Shown: positions 35,424 to 45,566, counted from the stretch's first letter. The stretch is DNA of 64,000 bases from Fischerella sp. CENA71 (GCA_024239075.1 JANBVI010000020.1:212956-276955), one strand, 5' to 3'. Notes: a model not told the origin generated them from the sequence alone. Made by a program: numbers and translations.

Positions 35424-35960
35424 GTGCTGATCTCGAACTTTTATTATCGATATCGCCACGTATGCTTATTTGCCATTTTGAAAATTCATAAGTTTTCAAG
35501 CGAACATGATATAACATTTCAATCGCTAGGAATAACAGTTATTATCTTAAGCTTTTGGATGAATATGAATGTATATGCACAATCATCTGTGAAACCAGAC
35601 ATTCCGACTATAATTCAGCAAGCAAAAGATGCTTGGGTTAGTCTTGATGGCGATGCTCTAGCAAAATTGTTTACACCTGATGGTGAACTTATCGTACCTG
35701 GTTATAGGTGGCAGGGACAAGCACAAATCAGGGAGGCGGTTTCCTCAATTGCTCAACAGTCGCAGGATATCAAGATTGATATTGCGCGGATAATCATTTG
35801 TGGTGAACAAGCAGTTATTGAATGGCGTTACCAAGAAACGGAAAAAGCTACTCGTCATCGAAAAATTACTGATGATGCGATCGTAGTAGATTTTCGAGAT
35901 GGTCAAATCAGCCGTTGGCGAGAATATTTTGATACTAAAACACCATCATCTATTCAGTAA
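35424..35960 (+). CDS. SnoaL/NTF2-like domain protein
   Basis: The last 125 residues form one cone-shaped NTF2-like domain: IIQQAKDAWVSLDGDALAKL, FTPDGELIVPGYRWQGQAQI, EQAVIEWRYQETEKATRHRK and DGQISRWREYFD, as in SnoaL-like or DUF4440 proteins. Ahead of it a hydrophobic segment (SLGITVIILSFWMNMNVYAQ) looks like a signal peptide with cleavage after AQ, so export is likely. The extra N-terminal 30 residues from the GTG start are odd. The true start may be nearer the signal, but no ATG precedes it closely. The 3' end overlaps the convergent response regulator by 11 bp. Confidence 0.72.
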   Translation: MLISNFYYRYRHVCLFAILKIHKFSSEHDITFQSLGITVIILSFWMNMNVYAQSSVKPDIPTIIQQAKDAWVSLDGDALAKLFTPDGELIVPGYRWQGQAQIREAVSSIAQQSQDIKIDIARIIICGEQAVIEWRYQETEKATRHRKITDDAIVVDFRDGQISRWREYFDTKTPSSIQ

Positions 35961-36390
35961 CTAGCACATTGGCGACGGCTGCAACTAAATTATCTGGGTC
36001 TACAGGTTTAGCTATGTGAGTTTGAAAGCCAGCTTCTAGGGCGCGGACACGATCTTCACTATCAGCATAGGCTGTTAATGCGATCGCTGGTACATTTCCT
36101 CCTTTTTCTGCTTTTAAGTCACGGATCTTACGAATAAGAGTATAGCCATCCTCATCTGGCATACCAATATCACAAACTAAAACATCCGGTTGTAACTGTG
36201 GTAACACTTCTAGAGCTTTTGCTGCTGACGCAACTGTAGTCACACTAGCTCCGTCTGTTTCCAATACGGTAGAAATATAAAAGCGGCTATCTTCATCGTC
36301 ATCTACGACGAGGATTTTTAATCTAGCAAGAGGGAGAGAAGATAACGTAGCGTCTCTTGCAAGATTGGAAAAAAGAGAATTATCTCTCAT
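35950..36390 (-). CDS. Single-domain response regulator
   Basis: Protein of 146 aa with one receiver domain. Acidic pocket VVDDDEDS, phospho-acceptor Asp in VCDIGMPDEDG, Thr in ALTAYA and Lys in AKPVD are all present. This sequence type is usual in receivers attached to or placed beside cyanobacterial hybrid kinases. The 22-residue leader is variable. The divergent phytochrome gene starts 430 bp away, so a shared pathway is possible but unproven. Confidence 0.9.
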   Translation of the reverse strand: MRDNSLFSNLARDATLSSLPLARLKILVVDDDEDSRFYISTVLETDGASVTTVASAAKALEVLPQLQPDVLVCDIGMPDEDGYTLIRKIRDLKAEKGGNVPAIALTAYADSEDRVRALEAGFQTHIAKPVDPDNLVAAVANVLVTE

Positions 36391-36818
36391 TACTTTAGTC
36401 CCTCCTTTTTCCTCAGAATTTTTTGATATTCTTTGAGTAATTTTACTGTGTTAGCGTCCTTTATCCATCTATCCAGACATTCTTGGCAAAATAGTCATCG
36501 CTACATGTAAATTCATCCTTAAAATAGCTTATATCAACCAGATGCTAGAATTCCGGCGTTTTGTACTTGTGAGTGTGGCATTTTTATAGTTTCTAATAAC
36601 TAGAAGTCTCTCTCAATAAAGTTTTAAGTTTGTTAAATAATATTAATGAATCTCAGTTTTTGTATTTTATCAGTTTGTGAAAATGTTTAGAATAATAAAG
36701 ACAAAATTTTACGTATCACAAAAACAGAATCAACATCAAAACCCAACTTAACTATGTTCGTTATACGTAATCTAAGTAGCAACATTGTATATTTAGTAGG
36801 GCTTGTCAAAACGTGAAT
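36391..36818. other. Intergenic region between divergent signalling genes
   Basis: 428 bp, A/T-rich; promoters of both genes. No repeat or RNA gene seen. A GTG 6 bp upstream of the phytochrome ATG is an alternative start. Confidence 0.5.
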
Positions 36819-39074
36819 ATGAGCAAAGAGGACATGGAATTTCCATTTGCAGTTGATTTAACAAACTGCGATCAAGAGCCAATTCATATTCCTAGTTATA
36901 TTCAAACACACGGAGTTATTTTAGCCTTACAAGAGTCTGATTTAACTATTTTACAAGTCAGTGATAATACAATAAATTTTTTTGGCTTACATCCGGAAGA
37001 ATTGCTCAATAAACCATTAAGTATACTTCTCGAACCAGAACAAATTGTTTTTTTTACTGATTGTTTAAATCAGGAAGATATACAAATAGTTAATCCGATT
37101 GAAATTACTATAAATATTTCTCAGGTTAATATTATTTTTGATGCTATAGTTCATCGGTTGAACGAGATGGTCATTCTAGAATTAGAACCACATAATTATG
37201 AAAAAAATCATGTCTATTTTAGATTTTATTATTTGGTAAAATTAGCTGTCGGCAAACTACAATCAGCAAAATTTGTTACTGAAGTTAGTCAGATCATAGC
37301 TCAGGAAGTGAGAAGAATCACTGGATTTGATAGAGTCATGGTCTATAGGTTTGATGAGGATTGGAACGGTATAGTCATTGCAGAAGATAAACAAGACTAT
37401 CTACCTTCCTATTTAGATTTACATTATCCTGCTTCAGATATTCCTAAACAAGCCAGAGAACTCTACCGAAAAAATTGGTTACGGATTATACCTGATGTTG
37501 ATTATCAACCTATTGCCATTTTTCCTACCCTTAATCCTTTAACAAATGAGCCTTTAGATTTGAGTAATTCGGTATTACGCAGTGTCTCACCTATACATGT
37601 TGAGTATATGCACAACATGGGTATTAAAGCATCAATGTCGATTTCACTCATTAAAAATAATCAACTCTGGGGACTCATAGCTTGTCATCACCAAACACCC
37701 AAATATGTTCCTTATGAGATCCGCAATGCTTGTGAATTTTTAGGTCAAGTAACCTCTTTAGAATTAGCAACAAAAGAAGACAACGAAGATTCAGAATCAA
37801 AAATTCAAGTTAAATCCAATCTGGCAAAATTAATCGAATATATGTCAGCGGATAAAAATTTTATTGATGGATTAATCAATAAACAACCGAATCTGCTTCA
37901 TCTAGTCAATGCTCAGGGTGCTACAATTTGTTTTAATAATGAGTTATATTTTATTGGCAGTACCCCAACGAAACTAGAGATTCAAGAGTTATTAAATTGG
38001 ATTCATAAAAATATAAATGAAGATATTTTTTACACTAATTCACTTGCAAAAAATTTTCCAGAAGCAGAAAAATATAAAAATATAGCCAGTGGTTTAATAG
38101 TTATTTCTATTTCTCAAACTCAGAATAAATATGTTCTATGGTTTCGTCCAGAGGTCATACAAACAGTTAATTGGGGTGGAAATCCTCATAAAGCTGTAGA
38201 AATTACCCAAAATGGTAGTTTGCGCCTATCTCCTCGTAAGTCATTTGAATTATGGAAAGAAATAGTCAGGCTGACATGTCTACCTTGGAAATCCTATGAA
38301 ATTAATGCCGCGCTAGAGTTACGAAGTGCCATTATTAGTATGGTAGTACAGAAGGCTGATGAATTAGCAAAGCTAAATATAGAATTAGAACGTAGTAATA
38401 AAGAGTTGGATGCTTTTGCGTATATTGCTTCCCATGATTTAAAAGAACCATTACGTGGTATTCATAATTATTCAAATTTTTTAATTGAAGACTACGGTGA
38501 GATATTAGACGAGGAAGGCAAAAATAAGCTCAGGACTCTGATTCGTCTCACTATCAGGATGGAGGATCTTATTGATTCATTGTTACAGTTTTCCCGCTTA
38601 GGAAGAGCTGATATGTCGATGCAACAGACAGATTTGAATGCTGTTGTACATCGAATTTTAGATTTATTAAACGCTCGAATTGAAGAGACAGGAGTAAAAA
38701 TTCGTATACCCAAACCATTGCCAATAGTATATTGCGATCGCGTGCAAATTGGCGAAGTTTTTAGTAACTTGATTACTAACGCCATTAAATATAACGATAA
38801 AGCCGAAAAATGGGTAGAAATTGGTTATATTGAAAACTCTGAACCACCAAAATTTTACATCCGAGATAATGGCATAGGTATTCGGGAAAAACACTTGGAA
38901 GTTATTTTCCGTATATTCAAACGTTTACATGGACCAAGCAAATATGGTGGTGGTACAGGTGCAGGACTAACCATTGCCAAAAAAATAGTAGAAAGACATG
39001 AGGGCCAAATCTGGGTAGAATCAACTTACGGTGAAGGTAGTACTTTTTATTTCACTTTACAAAAGCCAAATTAA
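36819..39074 (+). CDS. cphB: Phytochrome histidine kinase of biliverdin-binding (CphB/BphP) type
   Basis: Red/far-red photoreceptor kinase of 751 aa with PAS, GAF, PHY, HisKA and HATPase domains. The GAF domain keeps PASDIPKQAREL, but where Cph1 has its bilin Cys (…YHCHL…) this protein has SPIHVEYMHNMG, with Ile. Instead Cys17 in DLTNCDQEPIHIPSYIQTHG is the N-terminal biliverdin Cys of bacteriophytochromes. The PHY tongue WFRPEVIQTVNWGG and SPRKSFELWKE are intact. The kinase has phospho-His in ASHDLKEPL, N-box ITNAIKYND, DNGIGI and GAGLTIAKKIV. The rcpB-like receiver follows, as in Calothrix cphB-rcpB. Confidence 0.93.
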   Translation: MSKEDMEFPFAVDLTNCDQEPIHIPSYIQTHGVILALQESDLTILQVSDNTINFFGLHPEELLNKPLSILLEPEQIVFFTDCLNQEDIQIVNPIEITINISQVNIIFDAIVHRLNEMVILELEPHNYEKNHVYFRFYYLVKLAVGKLQSAKFVTEVSQIIAQEVRRITGFDRVMVYRFDEDWNGIVIAEDKQDYLPSYLDLHYPASDIPKQARELYRKNWLRIIPDVDYQPIAIFPTLNPLTNEPLDLSNSVLRSVSPIHVEYMHNMGIKASMSISLIKNNQLWGLIACHHQTPKYVPYEIRNACEFLGQVTSLELATKEDNEDSESKIQVKSNLAKLIEYMSADKNFIDGLINKQPNLLHLVNAQGATICFNNELYFIGSTPTKLEIQELLNWIHKNINEDIFYTNSLAKNFPEAEKYKNIASGLIVISISQTQNKYVLWFRPEVIQTVNWGGNPHKAVEITQNGSLRLSPRKSFELWKEIVRLTCLPWKSYEINAALELRSAIISMVVQKADELAKLNIELERSNKELDAFAYIASHDLKEPLRGIHNYSNFLIEDYGEILDEEGKNKLRTLIRLTIRMEDLIDSLLQFSRLGRADMSMQQTDLNAVVHRILDLLNARIEETGVKIRIPKPLPIVYCDRVQIGEVFSNLITNAIKYNDKAEKWVEIGYIENSEPPKFYIRDNGIGIREKHLEVIFRIFKRLHGPSKYGGGTGAGLTIAKKIVERHEGQIWVESTYGEGSTFYFTLQKPN

Positions 39075-39208
39075 TTATGAATTATGAATTATGAAGGATG
39101 AAGTATTAAATAATTAATTTTGTATCACTTAGGGTTCATCCTGACTTTAGCCTTGCTGTTACCCTTTGGGCATTTTCTCAAAGGGTGCCTACATCCTTCA
39201 TACTTCTT

Positions 39209-39664
39209 ATGATTGGCAATAGCACTCAATTAATACTTGTAATTGAAGATAGTGACGAAGATTTTGAAGCTTTGCGGCGAGTGATGTACCGCCAAAAAGT
39301 GCAAAATCCGATTATTCGTTGTGCTGATGGTGACGAGGCACTAGACTATCTTTACCACACTGGAGACTACAGCGATCCTAAAAATGCCCCTCGTCCTTCA
39401 CTGATTTTACTTGACTTGAACTTGCCAGGAACGGATGGGCGAGAATTCCTAGAACAAATTAAGCAAGATCAAAATCTCAAAGATATTCCTGTTATAGTAT
39501 TTACCACCTCTTCTAATCCGAGAGATGTCGAAATATGTTATCGCAATAGTGTTGCTAGTTATATTCTTAAACCAATTGATATCAACAAATTAAAACAAAC
39601 TCTTCAAAGCTTCCTTACTTATTGGTTGGATATTGTGGTTCTTCCCGATACTATCGGCAGGTAG
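39209..39664 (+). CDS. rcpB: Rcp-type response regulator of the phytochrome
   Basis: Receiver of 151 aa. Acidic pocket [12 protein letters not shown], phospho-acceptor in [11 protein letters not shown], Thr in [11 protein letters not shown] and Lys in LKPIDIN. The inserted loop with [17 protein letters not shown] is diagnostic of the Rcp1 family, partners of cyanobacterial phytochromes. It sits 134 bp behind cphB and 2 bp before the hybrid kinase, so all three are likely one phosphorelay operon. The ATG at 39209 is preferred to the GTG at 39185 because Rcp proteins begin just before the receiver. Confidence 0.9.
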   Translation: MIGNSTQLILVIEDSDEDFEALRRVMYRQKVQNPIIRCADGDEALDYLYHTGDYSDPKNAPRPSLILLDLNLPGTDGREFLEQIKQDQNLKDIPVIVFTTSSNPRDVEICYRNSVASYILKPIDINKLKQTLQSFLTYWLDIVVLPDTIGR

Positions 39665-39666
39665 TC

Positions 39667-41745
39667 ATGGTACAACAACAGTTAATCATTTTAATAATAG
39701 ATGATTGTCCGGAAGACCGTGCAGTCTATCGCCGTTATCTTTTGCAAAATTCACAATATCAGTACAAAATTTTGGAAGAGGAAACCGGGGAAAGCGCACT
39801 ACAACTGTGTCAGGAAATCCAGCCAGATATTATATTATTAGACTTTTTGTTGCCAGATATGGATGGGTTGGAGTTTATAGAAGAACTCAAACAGCAACTT
39901 CAAGCAACTATGCCAGCTGTAATTATGTTAACAGGACATGGTAATGAAACTGTTGCTGTGCAGGCAATGAAAAGTGGCGTTCAAGACTATTTAGTGAAAG
40001 GAGATATAACAGCAGAGAATCTACGCTTTACTATCCAATCTACGATTGAAAATGTCCAACTACGCCAAAAGCTACAACATAGTGAAGAACGTTTCCGTAC
40101 CTCTGTTGAAAATATGCTCGACTGCTTAGGTATTTACTCAGCAATTCGTAACGAAGCAGGGGAAATCTTAGATTTTAGAATAGATTATTTGAACGCCGCA
40201 GCTTGTGAATCTAATCTGATCATCAAAGAAGAACAAATAGGTAAAAATTTATGTGAAATTTTACCTGGACATAGAAAATATGGCTTGTTTGATCAGTATT
40301 GTCAGGTTGTAAATACAGGCAAACCATTTGTAAAAGAATCATTAATCTACACAGATATATTTGGTAAACAACAATTTACTAGAGCCTTTGATATCCGCGT
40401 AGCGAAGTTGGGAGATGGCTTTGTCGCATCTTGGCGGGATGTCACTAAAAAAAAGCAAATAGAACAAGCATTGCGGGAAAGCGAAGAACGCTACCGTTTT
40501 TTATCTGAAGCAATACCACAAATAGTGTGGATTTGTGACGCGAATGGTAAATGTGAATATCTCAATCAACGATGGTACGAATTCACTGGACAAACCATTG
40601 ATCAAGGAATGGGAACTAGTTGGATGGAAGTTGTGCATTCAGAGGATATCCCACTAGCCATGCAAGCATTTACACAGTCTTTAAATACAGGAAAACCCTA
40701 TGAAGTAGAACTGCGTTATCGCTGTCATGATCAAACTTATCATTGGTTTTTAGCTAGAGCTTTGCCCAAAAAAGATGAGCAAGGACAGATTTTAAAATGG
40801 TTTGGTACAAGTACAGATATAAACGATCGCAAACAATTAGAAGCAGAACGTAGCCGTCTTTTTCAACTTGAGCAAGCAGCTCGTGCGGAAGCAGAAGCAG
40901 CAAACCTTGCTAAAGATGAGTTTGTGGCTATGGTATCCCATGATCTGCGTTCTCCTTTGAATGCTATTTTGGGTTGGGCGAAATTGCTACAAAGCCGCAG
41001 ACAAGATGAAGCAACTACCATCCGCGCTTTGCAAACTATCGAACGCAACGCTATATCTCAAGCAAAACTCATAGATGATTTGCTGAATATGTCCCGCATC
41101 ATCCAGGGGAAACTAGAACTTCAGCTATGTCAAGTCAATCTTGTGACGATTATTCAAACAGCATTAGAAACAGCCTACCCTAGTGCTAATGCCAAAAATA
41201 TTCACTTAGAATCTAAGCTGGATGATGCAATTCCACCAATTGTCGGCGATCCAAATCGTTTGCAACAAATTTTAGGAAATGTACTTTCTAATGCGATTAA
41301 ATTCACTCCTGAAGGTGGGAGAGTAGAAGTACGATTAGAGCGGAGATGGGACGCGGGGATGCGGGGACGCGGGGACACGGGGACACGGGGACATGAGGAC
41401 AAGTCGAGAGTTTCTGATAATTTCTCCGTGTCTCCCACTCACCACGTCATCGCGTCTTCAGAAGCGTCACCGCGTCTCCACCTCCCCGCGTCCGCTTCAC
41501 TCTCTGCGTCTCACTTCTATGCTCGAATCACTGTTATTGACACAGGTATTGGTATCAGTCCTGACTTTCTACCCCACATTTTTGAACGTTATCGTCAAGC
41601 AAGTTCCTATGAGCAGGGTGGCTTAGGATTAGGTTTAGCGATCGCTCGTCATTTAGTAGAGTTACATGGCGGAATGATTCAAGCAGCCAGTGATGGTGAA
41701 GGTAAAGGCACGACTTTCACCATTTTGCTGCCATTTAGGGGATAG
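39667..41745 (+). CDS. Hybrid histidine kinase (receiver-PAS-PAS-HisKA-HATPase) with a repeat-derived insert
   Basis: Protein of 692 aa. The N-terminal receiver has [10 protein letters not shown], Asp in [11 protein letters not shown] and Lys in LVKGD. PAS domains lie at about 140-260 and 275-405. The phospho-His is in [14 protein letters not shown]-box [13 protein letters not shown]1 [10 protein letters not shown] and G2 [12 protein letters not shown]. The ATG at 39667 lies 2 bp after the rcpB stop; an upstream in-frame ATG at 39622 would overlap rcpB. Between the N-box strand and G1 lie about 58 residues ([20 protein letters not shown] to LSASHF) encoded by the dispersed bipartite repeat. 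It may still fold, since this is a loop region. Confidence 0.92.
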   Translation: MVQQQLIILIIDDCPEDRAVYRRYLLQNSQYQYKILEEETGESALQLCQEIQPDIILLDFLLPDMDGLEFIEELKQQLQATMPAVIMLTGHGNETVAVQAMKSGVQDYLVKGDITAENLRFTIQSTIENVQLRQKLQHSEERFRTSVENMLDCLGIYSAIRNEAGEILDFRIDYLNAAACESNLIIKEEQIGKNLCEILPGHRKYGLFDQYCQVVNTGKPFVKESLIYTDIFGKQQFTRAFDIRVAKLGDGFVASWRDVTKKKQIEQALRESEERYRFLSEAIPQIVWICDANGKCEYLNQRWYEFTGQTIDQGMGTSWMEVVHSEDIPLAMQAFTQSLNTGKPYEVELRYRCHDQTYHWFLARALPKKDEQGQILKWFGTSTDINDRKQLEAERSRLFQLEQAARAEAEAANLAKDEFVAMVSHDLRSPLNAILGWAKLLQSRRQDEATTIRALQTIERNAISQAKLIDDLLNMSRIIQGKLELQLCQVNLVTIIQTALETAYPSANAKNIHLESKLDDAIPPIVGDPNRLQQILGNVLSNAIKFTPEGGRVEVRLERRWDAGMRGRGDTGTRGHEDKSRVSDNFSVSPTHHVIASSEASPRLHLPASASLSASHFYARITVIDTGIGISPDFLPHIFERYRQASSYEQGGLGLGLAIARHLVELHGGMIQAASDGEGKGTTFTILLPFRG
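41341..41516. repeat. Bipartite G-rich/C-rich repeat inserted inside the hybrid kinase gene
   Basis: The left half has 8-bp units GACGCGGG, GATGCGGG, GACGCGGG, GACACGGG and GACACGGG. An A/T spacer with AATTTCTCCGTGTCTC follows, then a C-rich half with CATCGCGTC and CACCGCGTCTCC. The same build is found in intergenic DNA at 41755-41882, 4730-4835 and 62434-62538. The reading frame is kept. Confidence 0.8.
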
Positions 41746-41754
41746 GAAAGCGGG

Positions 41755-41882
41755 AAGAGACGCGGTGACGCGGTGAGCGAAAGACGCAGTGACACGACTG
41801 TATTAAGAAATTCTCCGTGTCTTCATGTCTCCGTCTCCCTCTTGTCCTCCTTGTCCCCTTTGTCCCCGTGTCTCCGTGTCCC
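41755..41882. repeat. Bipartite G-rich/C-rich repeat, intergenic copy
   Basis: Left half GACGCGGTGACGCGGTG, middle AAGAAATTCTCCGTGTCTTC, right half with repeated TTGTCC, CCGTGTCT units. It fills the gap between the hybrid kinase and guaA stop codons. Confidence 0.75.
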
Positions 41883-43505
41883 CTATTCCCACTCAATAGT
41901 TCCAGGCGGCTTAGAGGTAATATCGTAAACTACGCGGTTCACTCCTTTGACTTCGTTGACAATCCGGTTGGAAATCACTTCTAGTACGTCGTATGGTACA
42001 CGCGCCCAGTCTGCTGTCATCCCATCTTCACTGGTGACGATGCGTAAAACGATGGGATAGGCGTAGGTACGTTGATCGCCCATAACGCCCACGCTTTTAA
42101 TTGGCAACAATACAGCAAAAGCTTGCCAGTAGTCATGATATAAGCCTCGCTGATTAATTTCTTGCCGCACAATTAAATCAGCATCCCGCAAAATCTTTAA
42201 GCGTTCGGCGGTGATTTCACCTAAAATCCGAATCGCCAATCCTGGACCAGGGAAGGGGTGACGCTGTACGATTTCTTCTGGTAAACCGATAGAACGCCCA
42301 ACTTTTCGGACTTCATCTTTAAATAGTTTCCGCAGTGGTTCCACCAGTTTAAATCGTAGGTCTTTGGGTAAACCACCAACATTATGATGACTCTTGATTT
42401 TCACTGCTACCCGTTCCCCTGTCTGGGGATCAACATTGGTGTCAGCAGATTCAATCACGTCTGGATACAGCGTACCTTGTGCCAAATAATCAAAAGGTCC
42501 AAGGCGTCTGGATTCTTCTTCAAATACTCGAATAAATTCGTGACCAATTATACGACGTTTTTCTTCAGGCTCAGTAACACCATTGAGGGCATTTAAGAAG
42601 CGATCGCGAGCATTAACGTACTCAACGGGAATATGGAACTGCTCTTGGAATAACTTCAATAACCGCTCTGGTTCATACTTCCGCATGAAGCCTTGGTCAA
42701 TAAATACACAAGTTAACTGATCTCCAATCGCTTTGTATAGCAAAAAAGCGAGGGTTGAGGAATCAACACCACCAGATAAAGCCAACAGTACCCGCTTGTC
42801 ACCGACTTTGGCGCGAATTTCACGAATTGATTCTTCGACAAAAGCGGCTGTTGTCCAAGTCGGTTCACACTCGCAAATATGGTAAACAAAATTGCGAATT
42901 AATGGCAAACCACCGATAGAATGTACTACCTCTGGGTGGAACTGCACACCATAGAGTTTGCGGTTGTGATCAGCGATCGCAGCACAAGGAGTATTGTCTG
43001 TATGTGCCAATAATTCAAATCCTGATGGCATTGTTGTTACTGAGTCGCCATGACTCATCCACATGGTTGTGCCATCTTCAACGTTGGTCAGCAAGTCTGT
43101 GGGATCATCTATATATAATGATGCCTTACCATACTCAGCTCGATCAGCTCTGGTCACTTCCCCGCCCAACTGCTGTACCATCAGCTGCATACCATAGCAA
43201 ACACCAAGGATGGGAATTCCTAAATGCCAGATTTCTGGGTTACATTTAGGAGCGCCTTGATCATAAACTGAACTGGGACCGCCAGAGAGGATGATCCCTT
43301 TAGGATTCAGCTTTCGTAGCTGTTCAATGCTGGTGCGATAGGAAAGAACTTCAGAATAAACTTGAGTTTCTCGAATTCGGCGGGCAATCAGTTCGGAATA
43401 TTGAGAGCCAAAATCGAGGATTACAATCATTTGGCGATTAATTTGCCCCAAATCTTCTACTACTTGAGACGCTTCTTCTGTTGGTAGGGTCACCGCTGTA
43501 CTCAT
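41883..43505 (-). CDS. guaA: GMP synthase (glutamine-hydrolysing)
   Basis: Converts XMP to GMP using ATP and glutamine. The N-terminal class I glutaminase has its Cys in GVCYGMQL and His-Glu in QFHPEVVHS. The ATP pyrophosphatase P-loop is [12 protein letters not shown], and the C-terminal dimerisation domain ends [17 protein letters not shown], the invariant GuaA tail. Starting at the ATG at 43505 ([11 protein letters not shown]) gives 540 aa; a TTG two codons upstream is less likely. The first 25 residues are a cyanobacterial extension. Confidence 0.98.
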   Translation of the reverse strand: MSTAVTLPTEEASQVVEDLGQINRQMIVILDFGSQYSELIARRIRETQVYSEVLSYRTSIEQLRKLNPKGIILSGGPSSVYDQGAPKCNPEIWHLGIPILGVCYGMQLMVQQLGGEVTRADRAEYGKASLYIDDPTDLLTNVEDGTTMWMSHGDSVTTMPSGFELLAHTDNTPCAAIADHNRKLYGVQFHPEVVHSIGGLPLIRNFVYHICECEPTWTTAAFVEESIREIRAKVGDKRVLLALSGGVDSSTLAFLLYKAIGDQLTCVFIDQGFMRKYEPERLLKLFQEQFHIPVEYVNARDRFLNALNGVTEPEEKRRIIGHEFIRVFEEESRRLGPFDYLAQGTLYPDVIESADTNVDPQTGERVAVKIKSHHNVGGLPKDLRFKLVEPLRKLFKDEVRKVGRSIGLPEEIVQRHPFPGPGLAIRILGEITAERLKILRDADLIVRQEINQRGLYHDYWQAFAVLLPIKSVGVMGDQRTYAYPIVLRIVTSEDGMTADWARVPYDVLEVISNRIVNEVKGVNRVVYDITSKPPGTIEWE

Positions 43506-43831
43506 GATCAAGAGAGTGTGTGTGAATGTAAAAATAAAATTGTCGCTTTACGGTCTTGCTAACACCATCTACTCCTCACGTTTCCAGGCTATTAAGGTTA
43601 AATTAACCCTATACAAACGCGACTTCAAACACGTTTGCTTTGCCTACTTATTTGTTAATGGTATTAAAAAGAAAAAATTACCCTAGAGTGGTTACTGAAA
43701 AAGATATTTATAGTGAATTGTTATGATTATTCATAATAAATTAACATAATTTTGTGATTCGTGAACAAGCTGTTTTGTTTTTTATGAGTATAGGGATTGG
43801 GGGCGAAGGGGTAACGAGGATTGGGGAGATC
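43506..43831. other. Intergenic region upstream of guaA
   Basis: 326 bp, holds the guaA promoter. No gene or repeat array. A heptad-like GGGGATTGGGGGCGAAGGGG occurs near 43792. Confidence 0.45.
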
Positions 43832-44131
43832 CTATATACCAAGTTGGGACAGCACAGTTTCCATATCTTTCCAAGTCAGTCCTTGTTGAATATAGCGGGG
43901 TGCTTCTGGGTTATAAGGACTCGCAACTATGTCGATTTTGAGAATCTTTGCTTCTTCTGGTAAAACAGGTACATCTGGATCGAAGGCAGTAGAACGCATC
44001 AAAGAACTGGAAAAACCTTTAAATATAGCTATTTGATCTTCTTCTTTGGCAATTTCTACCGTCACCAGCAAGACTTCTTGGGGACGTTTGATAGTGTATT
44101 TTTCTAGTCTTTGACCTATAGAATTTGTCAT
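43832..44131 (-). CDS. Conserved hypothetical protein, 99 aa
   Basis: Soluble protein, family not recognised with certainty. IKRPQEVLLVTVEIAKEEDQ is a beta-strand-rich start, and IFKGFSSSLMRSTAFDPDVP with VLPEEAKILKIDIVASPYNP reads like a conserved compact domain. No cofactor or catalytic motif is evident. Similar short proteins occur in cyanobacteria and plants. The DUF445 gene ends 113 bp upstream on the same strand, with a hairpin repeat between. Confidence 0.68.
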   Translation of the reverse strand: MTNSIGQRLEKYTIKRPQEVLLVTVEIAKEEDQIAIFKGFSSSLMRSTAFDPDVPVLPEEAKILKIDIVASPYNPEAPRYIQQGLTWKDMETVLSQLGI

Positions 44132-44160
44132 TACGTTTAATGTGAACGATGGATAAAAAA

Positions 44161-44216
44161 GTTCGTAGTCAGGACTTTAGTCCTTTTTTTTAAGCACTAA
44201 AGTGCTTACTACGAAC
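44161..44216. repeat. GTAGTA-type inverted repeat with two inner hairpins
   Basis: Outer arms GTTCGTAGT / ACTACGAAC; inside are GGACT-TT-AGTCC, a T8 run and AGCACT-AA-AGTGCT. Related copies lie at 47780-47831 and, as a half element, at 54501-54520. Confidence 0.82.
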
Positions 44217-44244
44217 TCTTGATTAAAATTTTACAGATTAATAC

Positions 44245-45486
44245 TTAAAATTGACTGAAATAAATAAATGCTGTTTGAAATAAGCCGACAATAAAACCTA
44301 GTATTCCACCTAAAGATACTATTGCCTGTAATTCATTTTTAACAATTCCTTCAATAGCAGCTTCTAAATCAGCAGGTGAAGTTGACTTAACACGGTCAAT
44401 AATTACTTGATCAATTGACAAAATTGGTATTGCTTGAGAAACGATCGCTTCTAAATCTCTTTCCAAATACCTTTCTAAGATTAAAGCTAGTTCTAGACTC
44501 ACGACTTCTAAAGAAGTATTAACGACAGCAGAATTACTAAGGCGATTCACTAATAAGACAGCAATATTTTCCCAGTTAACCGAATCACTGAATCCTTGTA
44601 ATAATTCTCCACCACGTGTTTGTAGATATTGACGAACGCTTTCGCGGGTAGTTTTTCGTAGCTGTCGGACTGTGCTTACAGGCAAGTTTTGTAAAGCGAT
44701 ATCTTGCAGTAAAGTTTTGATGCGATCGCGTACTTGTAATTCTTGAATTAACTCTTCTAAACGTTGGTTTGTGGCTTCTTTTTCATCCAAACAGTAAGTC
44801 CGCAAGCGGGTTAAACTATTACGTAAACCAAATAAATTCGCGACTACCCAATAAGTACCACTAGTTTTTTCTCGAAAACTTTCATCTATAGTTTGAATTG
44901 TGCGATCGGTCAAAAAATTAATGATCCCCTGTCGGATGACATCGGGTGGTAAGACAGTTTCTAATAACCAATCAGCAAGCCGAGAAGCTTGTTCTTCACT
45001 CAGTTTAAATTCTAATAATATTCGATCAAAAATTTGATTGACCTGGGCTTCTAAAAAATCTTCTCGGCGTGCCAAAACTTTTAACAGACGAGGTAGTGAT
45101 TCACCTAACAAATCCCGCAAAATATTTGCTACAATTTTGGCAGTTTTTTGCTCACGGTCAGCTTTGACTTGATCAATTGCCATTTGTAGCAACCAGAGAA
45201 TCGCTGATTGCACACGTTCTGTTTGTAGAAGTCGTCGTGCCAGATTCTGTAGTTCTTCTGGTGTTAACAGCGACCCCATAATTGTATCAGAGATATTTTT
45301 GGCAAGACGTTCCTGGTTGCGGGGAATCAGTCCAGGCGTAAACGGCATCCTTCGTCCGGCAATGTAAATTGCTCGGTAAGGACGAAATAACATTTTAATG
45401 GCTATATCGTTAGTGAAATAGCCAATGACTCCGCCCAAGATTGGGGGAGAGACGTACAGCCAAAGATGAGACCAATCAAAACTCAT
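44245..45486 (-). CDS. DUF445 family membrane protein (YheB/UPF0754-like)
   Basis: Protein of 413 aa. The N-terminal membrane hairpin has [20 protein letters not shown] followed by [20 protein letters not shown], the DUF445 signature. A C-terminal hydrophobic segment ([20 protein letters not shown]) closes it, and the body is helical. Function is unknown; members are linked to envelope integrity. The ATG at 45486 is chosen. The TTG at 45501 would start within a heptamer repeat array. menG lies 139 bp upstream on the same strand. Confidence 0.88.
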   Translation of the reverse strand: MSFDWSHLWLYVSPPILGGVIGYFTNDIAIKMLFRPYRAIYIAGRRMPFTPGLIPRNQERLAKNISDTIMGSLLTPEELQNLARRLLQTERVQSAILWLLQMAIDQVKADREQKTAKIVANILRDLLGESLPRLLKVLARREDFLEAQVNQIFDRILLEFKLSEEQASRLADWLLETVLPPDVIRQGIINFLTDRTIQTIDESFREKTSGTYWVVANLFGLRNSLTRLRTYCLDEKEATNQRLEELIQELQVRDRIKTLLQDIALQNLPVSTVRQLRKTTRESVRQYLQTRGGELLQGFSDSVNWENIAVLLVNRLSNSAVVNTSLEVVSLELALILERYLERDLEAIVSQAIPILSIDQVIIDRVKSTSPADLEAAIEGIVKNELQAIVSLGGILGFIVGLFQTAFIYFSQF

Positions 45487-45489
45487 TTC

Positions 45490-45566
45490 GTCAAGAGTCA
45501 ATAGTCAAGAGTCAATAGCCAAGGGTCAATAGTCAAGGGTCAATAGTCAAGGATCAAGGGTCAATC
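45490..45566. repeat. Heptamer repeat (GTCAAGG/GTCAATA), 11 units
   Basis: Eleven 7-bp units alternating GTCAAGA/GTCAAGG with GTCAATA, beginning 3 bp upstream of the DUF445 ATG. It is the longest heptamer array in the window and occupies the menG-DUF445 gap. Confidence 0.92.

Noticed and set aside
37550-37640. Missing chromophore Cys in the phytochrome GAF domain as a sign of inactivation
   Set aside because: The N-terminal Cys of biliverdin-binding phytochromes is present, so the GAF change fits a functional subtype.
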